DNA of 47,416 nucleotides from Paulinella micropora (GCA_009731375.1 BJOX01000229.1:213389-260804); one strand, 5' to 3'. Counted from the first letter of the stretch, positions 30,224 to 46,926 are shown. Notes: generated from the letters alone by a model not told the origin. Numbers and translations: made by a program.

Positions 30224-32184
30224 GCACTCATCACTTCTTGAAACAGTGCTGACGGAGCAACGCTTTGAACCGTATTTTCGAACACGTGTGTCTCGAGGAA
30301 GTTCTTGGACTTCACTGAGCTAAACGTCGAGCATTGTTGTATGAGCTGAGTAAGCTTACTCGGGTTAACTGTGTGTAACGCCGAAAAGAAATAGAGGATG
30401 ATCGACTTGCGGCCATAGAATAGCCCATAGGAGGAAACTACCTCCGTAAGGGTCGCCGCCAAGCCAACAGCACTCCTCAAACTCATCGCCACTGTCTCAA
30501 AGATTTCAAATCCTATGAGAGTACCAGTGCAGAGATGCTGGTATCCATGAGATTGAAAATATGAAATGAGTGTGGCCACCGCCAGTTCACACTGAGCGTC
30601 TAGGCCTGTTGCATTGTTTCTCTTAATCTCCTCCTTCTTTCTCAAAAACTTGTACTGTGTCAGATCAAATCCCTCCGAGACTAGAGATTGGTCAAAAACA
30701 GTAACAAGGGCCTCGTATTCCTGCGTTTCGTCGCAAGGAAAAGCCTTCATGCAGGCATTGATCTCTTTGAGCTTGCTCAAAAGCGAAGCATCAGAGTCTT
30801 TGTCTGAGCTCGTCTTGGCATATAGCATGAGACTTGCCACTCCTCCTTTCTTCCCCTTGAAGGCATTTATGATGTTCTGTCTGTCCTTCTTCTCCGTGTT
30901 TGTGACCACCACCGTAGTTGAGCCCGAGGGTGCAGGGGCTGGTGGGGCAGGAGCTGGTGGGGTCAAATATGTCGGAGGGTGTGTCTTTGCACCACTCACT
31001 TTTGCTTTCATTCTTTCCAGTCTCATCGTCTTCTCGAACTCCTCATTCTCTTTCGCCTTCTTCTTCTCAGATATCACCAGCTTTTGAGCATGAGTGATAA
31101 AGGCCACCAATTCAGAAGCAGATCTGAGAAAATTATATTTCTCCACATATTGGTCAACACCTGCTTTGTTGGCGACCGGTGGTGCGTTACTAAGTGATTT
31201 AAGGACAGAGTGATCCTTGGTAGGAATCCATCTCTTCCATGCCTCCTTGTGCAGTAACGCACCCATCAACAGTCTGATCTTGGTCAGAACTCTGTCGGTC
31301 TTCTCTAACTCATCAATCACAGGATGAGTTTCTCCTGCTGCCTTAATGCTTTTTTCCATCTCTGCCTTCCCCTCCTCCAAGGCCTTTATTTCCATTGTAA
31401 AAAAATGAAATATGCCACTCGAGTTTTTCGAACCCAGATTGGTCTTCATTTTTGTTACATCGACTGCCTCCTGACCAGTCGCGAGGAATCTGGCCGTTGC
31501 TCTTGGGTTTGTGTACTGGAGGTAACCCTCACATCGTGGGCCGTATGTACGTTCCCAAATCAGGGTTTGAGTGTACACCCCAAAGATAGCATCGAGTAAT
31601 TCAAGGTGGGTGTGTGTGTCCCCAAACTTGATATGCTGTATCTTCTTTCTCTCTTCTGGATCAGAGACCAGTTTGCCGAGGAGCTGTGCTGTGTTTGATA
31701 ATAGGATATAGACATCCTTTTTAGCACGACTTTTCTCTCTTCTTTGATCCTGAGGGATCCACACATAGGTATCCTTCTCTACCCCCATCTTGTTATCAAA
31801 CTCTTCTTTAGTGAGGTCATAGTGGTCTTGCACCCACTGTTGTTCCTCCACTGTGATCTCCTCTCCATCACTATGAATCAAGTCGATCATTTTTCGTCCT
31901 CCTCCTCCCGTGTAGGCAGGTGGTAAGGGATTACCATATGCTCCTCCTCCTCCCGTCTCTTCTTGTTCAAATCCTCCTTCATCTTCGTCTCCTCCATATC
32001 TTCCTTCATCATCCCAGCCCTCTTCTACTCCTCCTCCTACTCCTTCATCTCCTCCTCCTCCTTCATTCAATCCTCCTCCTCCTCCTTCATTCAATCCTCT
32101 TCCTCCTCCTCCTCCTGCTTCTTCTTCTTCTCTTCTTTGATCTGCCTCCGAGAATTCACTCACTTCGGCGGTCTCTGTCGACAT
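30103..32184 (-). CDS. gag: Retrotransposon Gag (capsid part)
   Basis: 693 codons from ATG at 32182-32184. The N-terminus is Gly/Glu-rich low complexity (GGGGGRGLNEGGGGG). The middle has a long helical region (DVYILLSNTAQLLGKLV, later KTDRVLTKIRLLMGALL), a Pro-rich hinge (PPAPAPPAPAP) and a helical C-terminal region, in keeping with a large capsid protein. No Cys/His nucleocapsid finger lies in this frame; it sits in the overlapping -1 frame. Position first after the leader and next to pol supports Gag. The length and acidic Gly-rich head are unusual for a gypsy Gag. Confidence 0.8.
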   Translation of the reverse strand: MSTETAEVSEFSEADQRREEEEAGGGGGRGLNEGGGGGLNEGGGGDEGVGGGVEEGWDDEGRYGGDEDEGGFEQEETGGGGAYGNPLPPAYTGGGGRKMIDLIHSDGEEITVEEQQWVQDHYDLTKEEFDNKMGVEKDTYVWIPQDQRREKSRAKKDVYILLSNTAQLLGKLVSDPEERKKIQHIKFGDTHTHLELLDAIFGVYTQTLIWERTYGPRCEGYLQYTNPRATARFLATGQEAVDVTKMKTNLGSKNSSGIFHFFTMEIKALEEGKAEMEKSIKAAGETHPVIDELEKTDRVLTKIRLLMGALLHKEAWKRWIPTKDHSVLKSLSNAPPVANKAGVDQYVEKYNFLRSASELVAFITHAQKLVISEKKKAKENEEFEKTMRLERMKAKVSGAKTHPPTYLTPPAPAPPAPAPSGSTTVVVTNTEKKDRQNIINAFKGKKGGVASLMLYAKTSSDKDSDASLLSKLKEINACMKAFPCDETQEYEALVTVFDQSLVSEGFDLTQYKFLRKKEEIKRNNATGLDAQCELAVATLISYFQSHGYQHLCTGTLIGFEIFETVAMSLRSAVGLAATLTEVVSSYGLFYGRKSIILYFFSALHTVNPSKLTQLIQQCSTFSSVKSKNFLETHVFENTVQSVAPSALFQEVMSACSNMDSLTEAHTAQAGGVPVGAQATYTNRVAGWKRQSQT

Positions 32185-32950
32185 GATGTCGTAGTAGTGA
32201 TCAACAGGAGGACAGTGTCAGCTCCTATGTTTGGTTTTTGTTCGTTTGTGTTCTGTTCCTCCTTCAGTCGATTGACTAGTGAAGAGAGAAACTAATAGAG
32301 AGGGTAGGATAAGATTCCCTGTCCTCTATGAAACACTGTTTGTATGTTTGTTTTTGTTTGAGAAAAATAGTCTTTGAGACTTTCTCCGATTTCTTGTTCT
32401 CCTTACTCAGATTACTTTCTCCTCCTTCTTTTCTATATTGTATTTAGTATGAGGCACTTGGACCTACACACAGATAGTAATAGAGAAGCTAGAAAAACTC
32501 TCCTTGAGAAGTCGACAGTCGGTCGGATAGGTTCTCAGACCTACTTTTAGAAAACGATCAGAGATTTGCAAAAATACTCTGACGTATGTGTGAGATAATG
32601 CAGATAAATGCACAAACTAGAAGGGTAGAGTGTTGTGCTCCTGTCCCTATGCTTGTTTGTGTTTTGTGTGTGTTCCTTCACTCTTCTGTCCACCTCCTTC
32701 TTCTTGGTCTCTGTGTGAGAACAGCAAGAACGACAGAGAGTTTGTATCTGATGTCTCCTTGTGAGCACACATTTACTGATTGGGCTAGAGGGTACGAGAC
32801 ATCTGCTTGAGACCAATCAAATTATTTGTTTTGTGAAAGAGTTATGAGGGAGCTGTGTTGGAGTATTTGTTTTCGTCTGACGTCCCCGTGTGAGACAGGT
32901 CAGTGAAAATTCACTCTGTTGCCTGTGTGGCAAAGCAGAAAGAAATCACC
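32185..32950 (-). other. 5' leader of the retrotransposon
   Basis: About 770 bp of untranslated leader between the primer-binding site and the gag start. No coding frame was recognised. Confidence 0.7.
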
Positions 32951-32968
32951 CTAGTGATGTGGACTCCA
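32951..32968 (-). other. Primer-binding site candidate
   Basis: On the minus strand TGGAGTCCACATC begins two bases inside the 5' LTR. The TGG matches the CCA end of a tRNA. I could not identify the tRNA from memory. Confidence 0.55.
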
Positions 32969-32970
32969 AA

Positions 32971-33206
32971 TGTAATGCCCCCAACGATAGCTCGTAAAAA
33001 GTCGGTAATACAACCAAACACAGTCCTCAAGAATGAGAATGATGTCTCGTTGTATTAGCTCAGTGAAGCCAAAAAGGAAAACGGCAACAGACCAGGAATA
33101 AAATGGCATCAGGTCCAATCCGGACAAATAATACTGAAAAACAAGCTGGTGCACCTGTCACCAGGAAAAGGTACTTTTTACCGGCTATCCGGGGGTGATG
33201 CCTACA
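32971..33206 (-). repeat. 5' LTR of the retrotransposon
   Basis: 236 bp, ends TGTAATGCCC and GATGCCTACA on the plus strand, with target duplication AAAG directly after. It would hold the element's promoter; no clear TATA box was picked out. Confidence 0.93.
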
Positions 33207-33434
33207 AAAGCATCCATACGTCATTTAAGCTACAGTATATACAATATTACTGCCTTTTATTTAATGATAAGTTTTTTGCGAACACTTGACTACAACTGCA
33301 AATTTAAAAAATACTTATATATATACCTCGTAGGCCGCGCCATAAGTGGAAAGCGACCCTTAAAGCTTGAACCTGACGACTGAGTCATCTTAGTAAAATA
33401 CTATTAACTTATTCTGTCACTGACATATTAACAT

Positions 33435-37913
<4,479 letters not shown>

Positions 37914-37947
37914 CTACAGAGGAGAGGAGAGGAGAGAGAGAGAGAGA

Positions 37948-37982
<35 letters not shown>

Positions 37983-37993
37983 GGGGGAGGGGT

Positions 37994-38089
<96 letters not shown>

Positions 38090-38123
38090 NNNNNNNNNNA
38101 TCCATCCATCCATCCATCCATCC

Positions 38124-38194
<71 letters not shown>

Positions 38195-38273
38195 AATCTA
38201 TCTATCTAGCTATCTATCTATCTATCTATCTATCTATCAGATATCTAACTATCTATCTATCTATCTATCTATA

Positions 38274-38305
<32 letters not shown>

Positions 38306-38320
38306 AGATATGTATCTATG

Positions 38321-38398
<78 letters not shown>

Positions 38399-38411
38399 CC
38401 TACCTATCTAC

Positions 38412-38491
<80 letters not shown>

Positions 38492-38508
38492 ATCTATCTT
38501 TCTATCTA

Positions 38509-38579
<71 letters not shown>

Positions 38580-38593
38580 AGATATCTATCAGA

Positions 38594-38660
<67 letters not shown>
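37914..38660. repeat. GA tract, poly-G tract, gap, then (ATCT)n array
   Basis: GA repeats run into more than 100 G, a 10-N gap at 38090-38099, then ATCC/ATCT repeats. The strand sense of the tetranucleotide flips across the gap (GATA to its left, ATCT to its right). Confidence 0.95.
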
Positions 38661-38662
<2 letters not shown>

Positions 38663-38940
38663 CAAGCAGGACCACTTTCTCCAGACTGCCGTTTCCCGGT
38701 GGCGCCTGGTATAGCAATAAACAGCCATGGGTTTATTCATGCAAATACTAATACAAGTACAAAAATACACAATTCAATTCGATAGACCTGATAGTACCAA
38801 TAAGCCAATCGCGTCGTTCCGTCCTCACGAACCGCACTGACCAGCGCGCGGCGCAGCAGTGACTAGCCAGCAAGACAAGTGGAGAGTTTTTTTAAGACGG
38901 CCGAAATCGTTTGTGTGTTTTTCTTCTTTTCTTCCTTTCT
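38661..38940. other. Unique sequence between arrays, possible 5' end of the AllA-like gene
   Basis: A minus-strand piece near 38680-38715 reads [10 protein letters not shown] before a GT, and its phase would suit the LRAQIPTTANF exon. It is too short to be sure. AATAAA also occurs on the plus strand at about 38716. The rest shows no clear gene. Confidence 0.3.
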
Positions 38941-38964
38941 TTCTTTCTTTCTTTCTCTCTCTCT

Positions 38965-38996
<32 letters not shown>

Positions 38997-39046
38997 TTTT
39001 TTTTNNNNNNNNNNGTGTGTGTGTGTGATGATGATGATGATGATGA
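38941..39046. repeat. TTTC, CT, poly-C, gap and GT/ATG repeats
   Basis: Low-complexity tracts around a 10-N gap at 39005-39014. Confidence 0.9.
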
Positions 39047-39220
39047 TCTGCACACCGTGTGTTCGTCGTCGTCTTCTTTATAGCCCTGCACTTTGTCCAT
39101 CTCTTCTAGCTTGCCCTGCGGAACCACATCACAACACAGCAACGATGACAACAACACCACAGAACAATGATAGCAACAACAAAACGAACAGTCCATCTCT
39201 TCTAGCTTGCCCTCAGCAAC
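39047..39220 (-). other. Coding-like fragment with a repeated start (GKLEEMD)
   Basis: On the minus strand 39050-39122 reads AG|GGC AAG CTA GAA... (GKLEEMDKVQGYKEDDDEHT). A second copy of acceptor plus GKLEEMD lies at 39190-39215, and a shorter third (AG|GGCAAG) at 39606-39621. The pattern matches the exon-start copies in the AllA-like gene. The protein is not recognised. Confidence 0.45.
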
Positions 39221-39239
39221 AACGCAACAACACAACAAA

Positions 39240-39600
<361 letters not shown>

Positions 39601-39621
39601 AATAACAACTTGCCCTGCGAA

Positions 39622-39750
39622 TAGAAACAAGAGCAAGCCAGACCAAAGGAAGGAAGAAAGNNNNNNNNNNAAGAAGAAGAAGAAGAAGAAGAAGAAGAAG
39701 AAGAGAGCTCTGAAGAGAGAAAGAGAGAGAGATAGAGAGAGAGACTTTGA
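39622..39750. repeat. Gap with AAG and GA repeats
   Basis: A 10-N gap at 39661-39670, then AAG and GA repeats. Confidence 0.9.
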
Positions 39751-39835
39751 ATTGAGTGGGAGGGAAAGTGATGAGTTGTCCCTTAACCACATCATCTATC
39801 ACATATATACACATAAATAAAAAGTCTGTACACGT

Positions 39836-40085
39836 AAGCAGGTATGTAGGTAAGTAGGTAGGTAGGTAGGTAGGTAGGTAGGTAGGATAAGGTAAGTAGT
39901 TAGGTAGGACGAGTGGTTGGGTAGCAGGATGGTAGGTAGGTAGGTAGGTAGGTAGGTAGGTAGGTAGGTAGGTAAGTGGCCGAGTGGTCGGGTGGTCGGA
40001 TGCTCGGGTCTGACTGAAGCGACAGGCAGACGGACAGACGGACAGACCAGACGGACGGACAGACAGACCGACATACAGACAGAGT
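39836..40085. repeat. (GGTA)n and (GACA/GACG)n arrays
   Basis: Tetranucleotide arrays without coding content. Confidence 0.93.
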
Positions 40086-40089
40086 GGTA

Positions 40090-40246
40090 GAGCAGCGGCT
40101 ATGTTACTGGGATCGCCGGTAGGCAGGGCGATCTTGAGACAGACAGACAGACGGACAGAGAGTGTTAGAGGCGCGGGCTGTGTCACTAGGGCCACCGGTA
40201 GGCAGGGCGATCTTCGGCGTTGCTTGATTGATTCGGACAGACAGGC

Positions 40247-40281
<35 letters not shown>

Positions 40282-40485
40282 AAGATGGATAGACGAACAG
40301 ACAGACAGACGGACAGACAGCCGGACTGACATACTAAGAGACAGAACAGACAGCGTGGTGGAGGCGCGGGCTGTGTTACTGGCGTCTCCGGTCGGCAGGG
40401 CGATCTTGGGCGTGGCTTGGTTGATGGTGTTTTCCACAGTACGCGCACCATACACAACGGCCGCTTCTGCGTTTGTCCTGCGACA
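40090..40485 (-). other. Three copies of a coding-like fragment (KIALPTGD) in a GACA array
   Basis: On the minus strand the longest copy (40345-40485) reads NAEAAVVYGARTVENTINQ and then ATPKIALPTGDASNTARAS. Shorter copies at 40160-40232 (INQATPKIALPTGG) and 40090-40137 (KIALPTGDPSN) are separated by GACA repeats. Coding-like conservation of the amino acids across copies suggests an exon piece spread within the array. Protein not recognised. Confidence 0.5.
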
Positions 40486-40489
40486 TCAG

Positions 40490-40506
40490 TCAGGACGTAG
40501 CTGCTG

Positions 40507-40561
<55 letters not shown>

Positions 40562-40584
40562 TACTTCTTTCTTTACTTCTTTAC

Positions 40585-40624
<40 letters not shown>

Positions 40625-40649
40625 TTAATTTTATTCATTTATTTTGTTT

Positions 40650-40680
<31 letters not shown>

Positions 40681-40751
40681 TTTTCCTTATTTTCTTTTCT
40701 TTTCTTATTTTCTTTCATTACGCCACCACACGCTGCTCTTTTCCTTTCTTC

Positions 40752-40782
<31 letters not shown>

Positions 40783-40811
40783 TTATCATTTTCGTTGTTA
40801 TTTTCTTCACG
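40490..40811. repeat. (TTTC)n and (TTTA)n arrays
   Basis: Tetranucleotide arrays between coding-like fragments. Confidence 0.95.
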
Positions 40812-40868
40812 AAGTTTGGCGTACAGAACGGCCGCTTCTGCGTTGATCCTGTCTCCCAACCACGTGTT
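40812..40868 (-). other. Coding-like fragment (NTWLGDRINAEAAVLYA)
   Basis: The minus strand reads NTWLGDRINAEAAVLYAKL. NAEAAV is shared with the fragment at 40440-40480, so this is another copy or the upstream part of the same exon. Confidence 0.45.
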
Positions 40869-40874
40869 AATAAC

Positions 40875-40910
<36 letters not shown>

Positions 40911-40913
<3 letters not shown>

Positions 40914-41896
40914 ATATCTGAGGCGTACTGATGCAGCTAATGGCATATCCTCAACGGACATAAGCCTCCAATACCCTTGTTCGAGGTCCTCCACCCCCCC
41001 GTGTCAGTCTCTCGCCTGATGATCGGGGCCACCGATGGAGCTCCTGAGGGCAAGACTGCACTAAGCCGAGGTTATTCCGCAGTCCCAGCAACCTCTTGCA
41101 AGACGTCACCGAATGTGCAAGTGCATACACCAAGCGCGGTTGCTAGAGCTGCCTCGAAACCCCACCCATAACAATCTGGTGTCTGCTGGGTCCTGGGCTA
41201 TCAACCAGCATATGCGGAGTTTAAGATCTTTTACGCGCGCAACGACCCTCCTCCCCAGCATCTACCACCAAAGGGTTATGAGTTGGCGTCACAGTTTAAC
41301 GCCTTGAGGCCATTGGGCTGGAACTCTGTTTAGCAAGTGTGACTAGGTTTTTTCATCGGGATTTCCCTCAAATATGTCACAGTCAACACTCCAAGGCAGA
41401 TTTACTATATCTGAGGCGTACTGATGCAGCTAATGGCATATCCTCAACGGACATAAGCCTCCAATACCCTTGTTCGAGGTCCTCCACCCCCCCGTGTCAG
41501 TCTCTCGCCTGATGATCGGGGCCACCGATGGAGCTCCTGAGGGCAAGACTGCACTAAGCCGAGGTTATTCCGCAGTCCCAGCAACCTCTTGCAAGACGTC
41601 ACCGAATGTGCAAGTGCATACACCAAGCGCGGTTGCTAGAGCTGCCTCGAAACCCCACCCATAACAATCTGGTGTCTGCTGGGTCCTGGGCTATCAACCA
41701 GCATATGCGGAGTTTAAGATCTTTTACGCGCGCAACGACCCTCCTCCCCAGCATCTACCACCAAAGGGTTATGAGTTGGCGTCACAGTTTAACGCCTTGA
41801 GGCCATTGGGCTGGAACTCTGTTTAGCAAGTGTGACTAGGTTTTTTCATCGGGATTTCCCTCAAATATGTCACAGTCAACACTCCAAGGCAGATTT
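40911..41896. repeat. Perfect tandem duplication of a 493-bp unit
   Basis: 40911-41403 and 41404-41896 are identical by eye, base for base. AAT repeats lie directly before the first copy and after the second. The unit has no long frame and no recognised motif. An interspersed repeat with an AAT-type tail, duplicated very recently, or an assembly duplication. Confidence 0.9.
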
Positions 41897-41923
41897 ACTA
41901 ATAATAATAATAATAATAACAAG

Positions 41924-41961
<38 letters not shown>

Positions 41962-42047
41962 TATTATTATTACTATTATTATTATTATTATTATTATTAT
42001 AGTAATAATGATGATGATGATGATAATAATAATTAATAGTAGTAGTA

Positions 42048-42088
<41 letters not shown>

Positions 42089-42100
42089 CATAGTAATAAT
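41897..42100. repeat. (AAT)n/(ATT)n arrays in inverted order
   Basis: An AAT block, an ATT block, GAT/AGT interruptions, then AAT again; strand sense changes twice. Confidence 0.93.
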
Positions 42101-42174
42101 CATAGTGCTTCTCAGTCAATGGCGAATGCATTTCTGCACATGTGCCTCCATCGTCTCACCCGCGAGGGGAGTAC

Positions 42175-42353
42175 GAAGATTTGACGATAGGCTCTACTGA
42201 CACCCCCGCAAGGCAGCTCCAAGCCTTCCAGACAGACCAATACTTTCAAANNNNNNNNNNNNNNNNNNNNNNNNNNNNNNNNNNNNNNNNNNNNNNNNNN
42301 NNNNNNNNNNNNNNNNNNNNNNNNNNNNNNNNNNNNNNNNNNNNNNNNNNNNN
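42175..42353 (-). repeat. SINE tail copy truncated at an N gap
   Basis: 'tgacgata.gctcta.tgacacccccgcaagg' here matches 43412-43445. It runs into the gap at 42251-42353, so the tRNA-like head may be hidden in the gap. Confidence 0.6.
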
Positions 42354-42381
42354 CCCCCCCCCCCCCCTCCCGCCCCCTTTC

Positions 42382-42715
42382 CCTTCGACAGGGTACGTTG
42401 AATTACCGGAGGTGCCGCCAAGGGCGCCTGGTGGCAAAAAAACCTCAATTTTCAGGTGTGGGTGCCACCCGCGACCAGAACGGGTACGTACAATCGCAGG
42501 GCTTCCCCGGACCCCCCCTTTTCCTTCGACAGGGTACGTTGAATTGCCGGAGGTGCCGCAAAGGGCGCCTGGTGGCAAAAACCCTCAATTTTCAGGTGTG
42601 GGTGCCACCCGCGACCAGAAAGGGTACGTACGATCACATGGCTGGGGTTCCCGGGGAGGGCCCCCGGACCCCCCCTGCCCCGTCGACAGGGTACGTTGCC
42701 GGAGGCACCGGCAAG
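42382..42715. repeat. Minisatellite of about 141-157 bp
   Basis: Units begin 'gtcgacagggtacgtt' or 'ttcgacagggtacgtt' at 42382, 42523 and 42680. Each includes 'ggtgtgggtgccacccgcgacc'-type sequence. Non-coding. Confidence 0.85.
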
Positions 42716-42731
42716 TACTGCCAAAAAACAA

Positions 42732-43250
42732 GGAAATTTGGCATTCAGGACAATCAACGCAAATTTTAGCGTGAATTCCAAAAAATTATACCAGCATCAA
42801 GATCGAGTCTGGGGCTAGCCACCTTGCCAATATGAGCTCCCAACTCCTCCTGGTTCCCGCAAAGCATGATTTATAGCGATGAGGGGTGCAAAAAAAGACC
42901 GAAAAAACAAGGAATTTTGGCATTCAGGACACTCCCCTAACGCAAATATTTGCGTGAATTCCAAAAAAATCATACCAGCATCAAGATCAAATTTGGGGCT
43001 AGCTACCCTGCCAATATGAGCTCCCAACTCCTCCTGGTTCACACAAACCATGATTTATAGGGACAGGAGTGCGAAAAAAAAAGGAAATTTGGCATTCAGG
43101 ACACTCCCCTAACGCAAATATTTGCGTGAATTCCAAAAAAATCATAACAGCATCAAGATCGAGTCTGGGGCTAACCACCCTGTAAATATGAGCTCCGAAC
43201 TCCTCCTCGTTCCGACAAACCGTGATTTATTCCGACAGGGGTGCCGAAAC
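42732..43250. repeat. Tandem satellite of about 172-179 bp
   Basis: Three units start at 42732, 42911 and 43083 with 'ggaa(a/t)tttggcattcagg' and end in a GAGCTCC(C/G)AACTCCTCC region. Diverged by a few percent to more. Non-coding. Confidence 0.85.
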
Positions 43251-43408
43251 GGGGTGGGTGGGAGGGGGGGGGGGTACACAATTTCCATTTTTCCCCCCCC
43301 CCCCAAACCCCCCCCCCCCNNNNNNNNNNNNNNNNNNNNNNNNNNNNNNNNNNNNNNNNNNNNNNNNNNNNNNNNNNNNNNNNNNNNNNNNNNNNNNNNN
43401 NNNNNNNN
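43251..43408. other. Poly-G, poly-C and N gap
   Basis: G run, C runs and a gap at 43320-43408. Confidence 0.9.
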
Positions 43409-43601
43409 GAAGAATTGACGATAAGCTCTAATGACACCCCCGCAAGGGCAGTTCCAACACTTCCAGACGGGCCGGTATGTTCAATGAAAATACTGGTCCA
43501 GAAATAGACCGGTATGTTCAATGAAAATACTGGTGGCACCGACGGGAATCGAACTGGCGACAGGGCTCAGATGGTAGAACTTGACCACTGGGCTATCACG
43601 G

Positions 43602-43603
<2 letters not shown>
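43409..43603 (-). mobile_element. tRNA-derived SINE
   Basis: The minus strand of 43535-43603 resembles a tRNA, with an A box TAGCCCAGTGG (plus 43585-43595) and a B box GTTCGATTCCC (plus 43544-43554), the internal RNA polymerase III promoter. The tRNA-unrelated body lies at lower coordinates and includes a 36-bp duplicated segment (unit 'ggtatgttcaatgaaaat' at about 43476 and 43512). An AAT array abuts the head. It is not a functional tRNA gene because stems and anticodon arm are degenerate. Confidence 0.75.
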
Positions 43604-43662
<59 letters not shown>

Positions 43663-43729
43663 GCCAAAGAAGCAGAAGAAGCAAAAGAAGCAGAGGAAGC
43701 AAAAGAAGCAAAAGAAGAAGAAGAAGAAG

Positions 43730-43760
<31 letters not shown>

Positions 43761-43902
43761 GGAAGAAGTGGAAGAAGAAGAAGAAGAAGAAGAAGAAGAA
43801 CTGGAAGAAGAAGAAGAAGAAGAAGAAGAAGAAGAAGAAGAAGAAGAAGAAGAAGAAGACGAAGAAGAAGAAGAAGACGAAGAAGAAGAAGAAGAAGAAG
43901 AA

Positions 43903-43943
<41 letters not shown>

Positions 43944-43947
43944 AGAG

Positions 43948-43979
<32 letters not shown>

Positions 43980-44012
43980 AGAAGAAGAAGAAGAAGAAGA
44001 AGAAGAAGAAGA
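43604..44012. repeat. (AAT)n then (AAG)n arrays
   Basis: AAT to about 43662, then AAG with CAG, GAG and GAC variants. Poly-Lys and poly-Glu frames are artefacts. Confidence 0.95.
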
Positions 44013-44101
44013 AAGAGATATCATACCCCGAGTTGATATCGACCACAACTTTGCCTGAGTAGAGAAAGAGCGAGCAAGGCTGCTTGTTAGGCTGCCCCTA
44101 C

Positions 44102-44917
44102 GCAGATATACATACACTACATGCATTAATGCATTACATGCATACATGCATGCATGCATGCATGCATGCATACATACATACATACATACATACATACATA
44201 CATACATACATACATACATACGTACATACGTACATACATACACATACATACACATACATACATACATACATACATACATACGTACATACATACATACATA
44301 CACACATACATATATACATACATATATACATACATACACACGTACATGCGAAGGTACATACAAAGGTACGTTATGTATGTATGTATGTATGTATGTATGT
44401 ACGTACGTACGTACGTACGTACGTACGTATGTATGTATGTATGTATGTATGTATGTATGTATGTATGTATGTATGCACGTACGTATGTATGTCCGTATGT
44501 ATGTATGTATGTATGTATGTATGCACGTACGTATATGTGTCCGTATGTCCGTATGTCTGTATGTACGTATGTACGTATGTACGTATGTACATATGTACAT
44601 ATGTACATATGTACGTATGTGCGTATTTACGTACGTACGTATGCACGCAAATATGTATGTAACATACATACATGAACACACACACACGCACATACACACA
44701 CACATACGTACATACGTACATACGGACATACGGACATACAGACACATATACGTACGTGCATACATACATACATACATACATACATACATACATACATACA
44801 TACATACATACGTACGTACATACATACATACATACATACATACATACATACATACATACATACATGAACACACACACACACACACACATGCAACACACAT
44901 ACAGCACACACGTACAT

Positions 44918-44948
<31 letters not shown>

Positions 44949-45104
44949 CACATACATACATACATACATACATACATACATACACATACATTTACATTTA
45001 CATGCATACATGCATACATGCATGAACACATACATACATGCACACATACATACATGGACAAATACATGCATACATACATACATACATACCATACATACAT
45101 ACCA

Positions 45105-45138
<34 letters not shown>

Positions 45139-45146
45139 CATATATG

Positions 45147-45180
<34 letters not shown>

Positions 45181-45550
45181 TATACATATATATATGTATA
45201 TATATACATATATATATATATACACATATATATATATATGTGTGTATATATATATACATGTACATACATACATACATACATACATACATACACATGCATA
45301 TATACATATATACATACATACATACATACATACATACATACATACATACATACATACATGCATACGTACATACGTACACACATAGGTACATACATATATA
45401 GATACATACATACATACATACATACATACGTACATACGTACATACATACATACATACATACATACATACATACATACATACATTCATACATACATACATA
45501 CATATATGTATATATACATACATACATACATACATACACACATACATACA

Positions 45551-45584
<34 letters not shown>

Positions 45585-46230
45585 CATACATATATACATA
45601 CATACATACATTTATACCTACCTACCTACCTACCTACCCACATATCCACCTATCTGCTTACCTACCTACCTACCTACGTAACTATCTACGTACTTACCTA
45701 CGTACCTACGTACCTACGTACGTACGTACCTACGTACCTACGTACCTACGTATACATACATACATACATACATACATACATACATGCATACATGCATGCA
45801 TGCACGCATGCATGCATGCATGCATACATACATACATACATACATACATACATACATACATACACATACACATACACAGATACACAGATACACAGATGCA
45901 TAGATACATAGATACATAGATACATAGATACATAGATACATAGATACATAGATACATACATGCATACATAAATACATACATATATACATACCTAACTACC
46001 TACCACCTACCTACCTACCTACCCACCGACCTAAATACATACATATATACATACCTAACTACCTACCACCTACCTACCTACCTACCCACCGACCTACCGA
46101 CCTACATGCATACATACATACATACATACATACATACATACATACATACGTACATACATACATACATACAGACATACAGACATACAGACATACAGACAGA
46201 CAGGCAGACAGACGTACATATATACCGCAG
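44102..46230. repeat. (TACA)n array with an inverted segment
   Basis: About 2.1 kb of CATA-type repeats, with a reversed (TATG)n segment at about 44374-44660 and local ACAC, TATA, CCTA and CAGA blocks. Near 45975-46095 two copies of a CCTACC-rich block occur. Confidence 0.95.
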
Positions 46231-46920
<690 letters not shown>

Positions 46921-46926
46921 ATTAAT

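Larger units (their letters stand above)
22595..33206 (-). mobile_element. Ty3/gypsy-type LTR retrotransposon, near full length
   Basis: A complete element of 10,612 bp on the minus strand with both LTRs, a primer-binding-site candidate, gag, nucleocapsid-like frame, pol (PR-RT-RH-IN order) and a polypurine tract. LTR ends are TGTA...TACA, and a 4-base target-site duplication AAAG flanks it (22591-22594 and 33207-33210). The LTRs differ by two substitutions and two single-base length changes over about 237 bp, so insertion was recent. Integrase after RNase H places it in Ty3/gypsy order; no chromodomain or envelope gene was recognised. Long non-coding stretches lie at both ends (leader 786 bp, 3' part about 845 bp). 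Confidence 0.93.

Noticed and set aside
40951-41664. Two identical 60- to 64-codon frames in the 493-bp repeat
   Set aside because: They are identical because the unit is duplicated. Composition is not protein-like and no start context or motif supports them.
43535-43603. tRNA gene
   Set aside because: A and B boxes are present, but acceptor and anticodon stems are degenerate and a SINE body follows, so a tRNA-derived SINE fits better.
43596-45611. Long open frames in both strands of the AAG and TACA arrays
   Set aside because: Three- and four-base repeats with few stops give long frames by chance; composition is pure repeat.
44102-46200. Telomeric or centromeric repeat
   Set aside because: The array is plain TACA with variants; no TTAGGG-type repeat or long satellite monomer is present.
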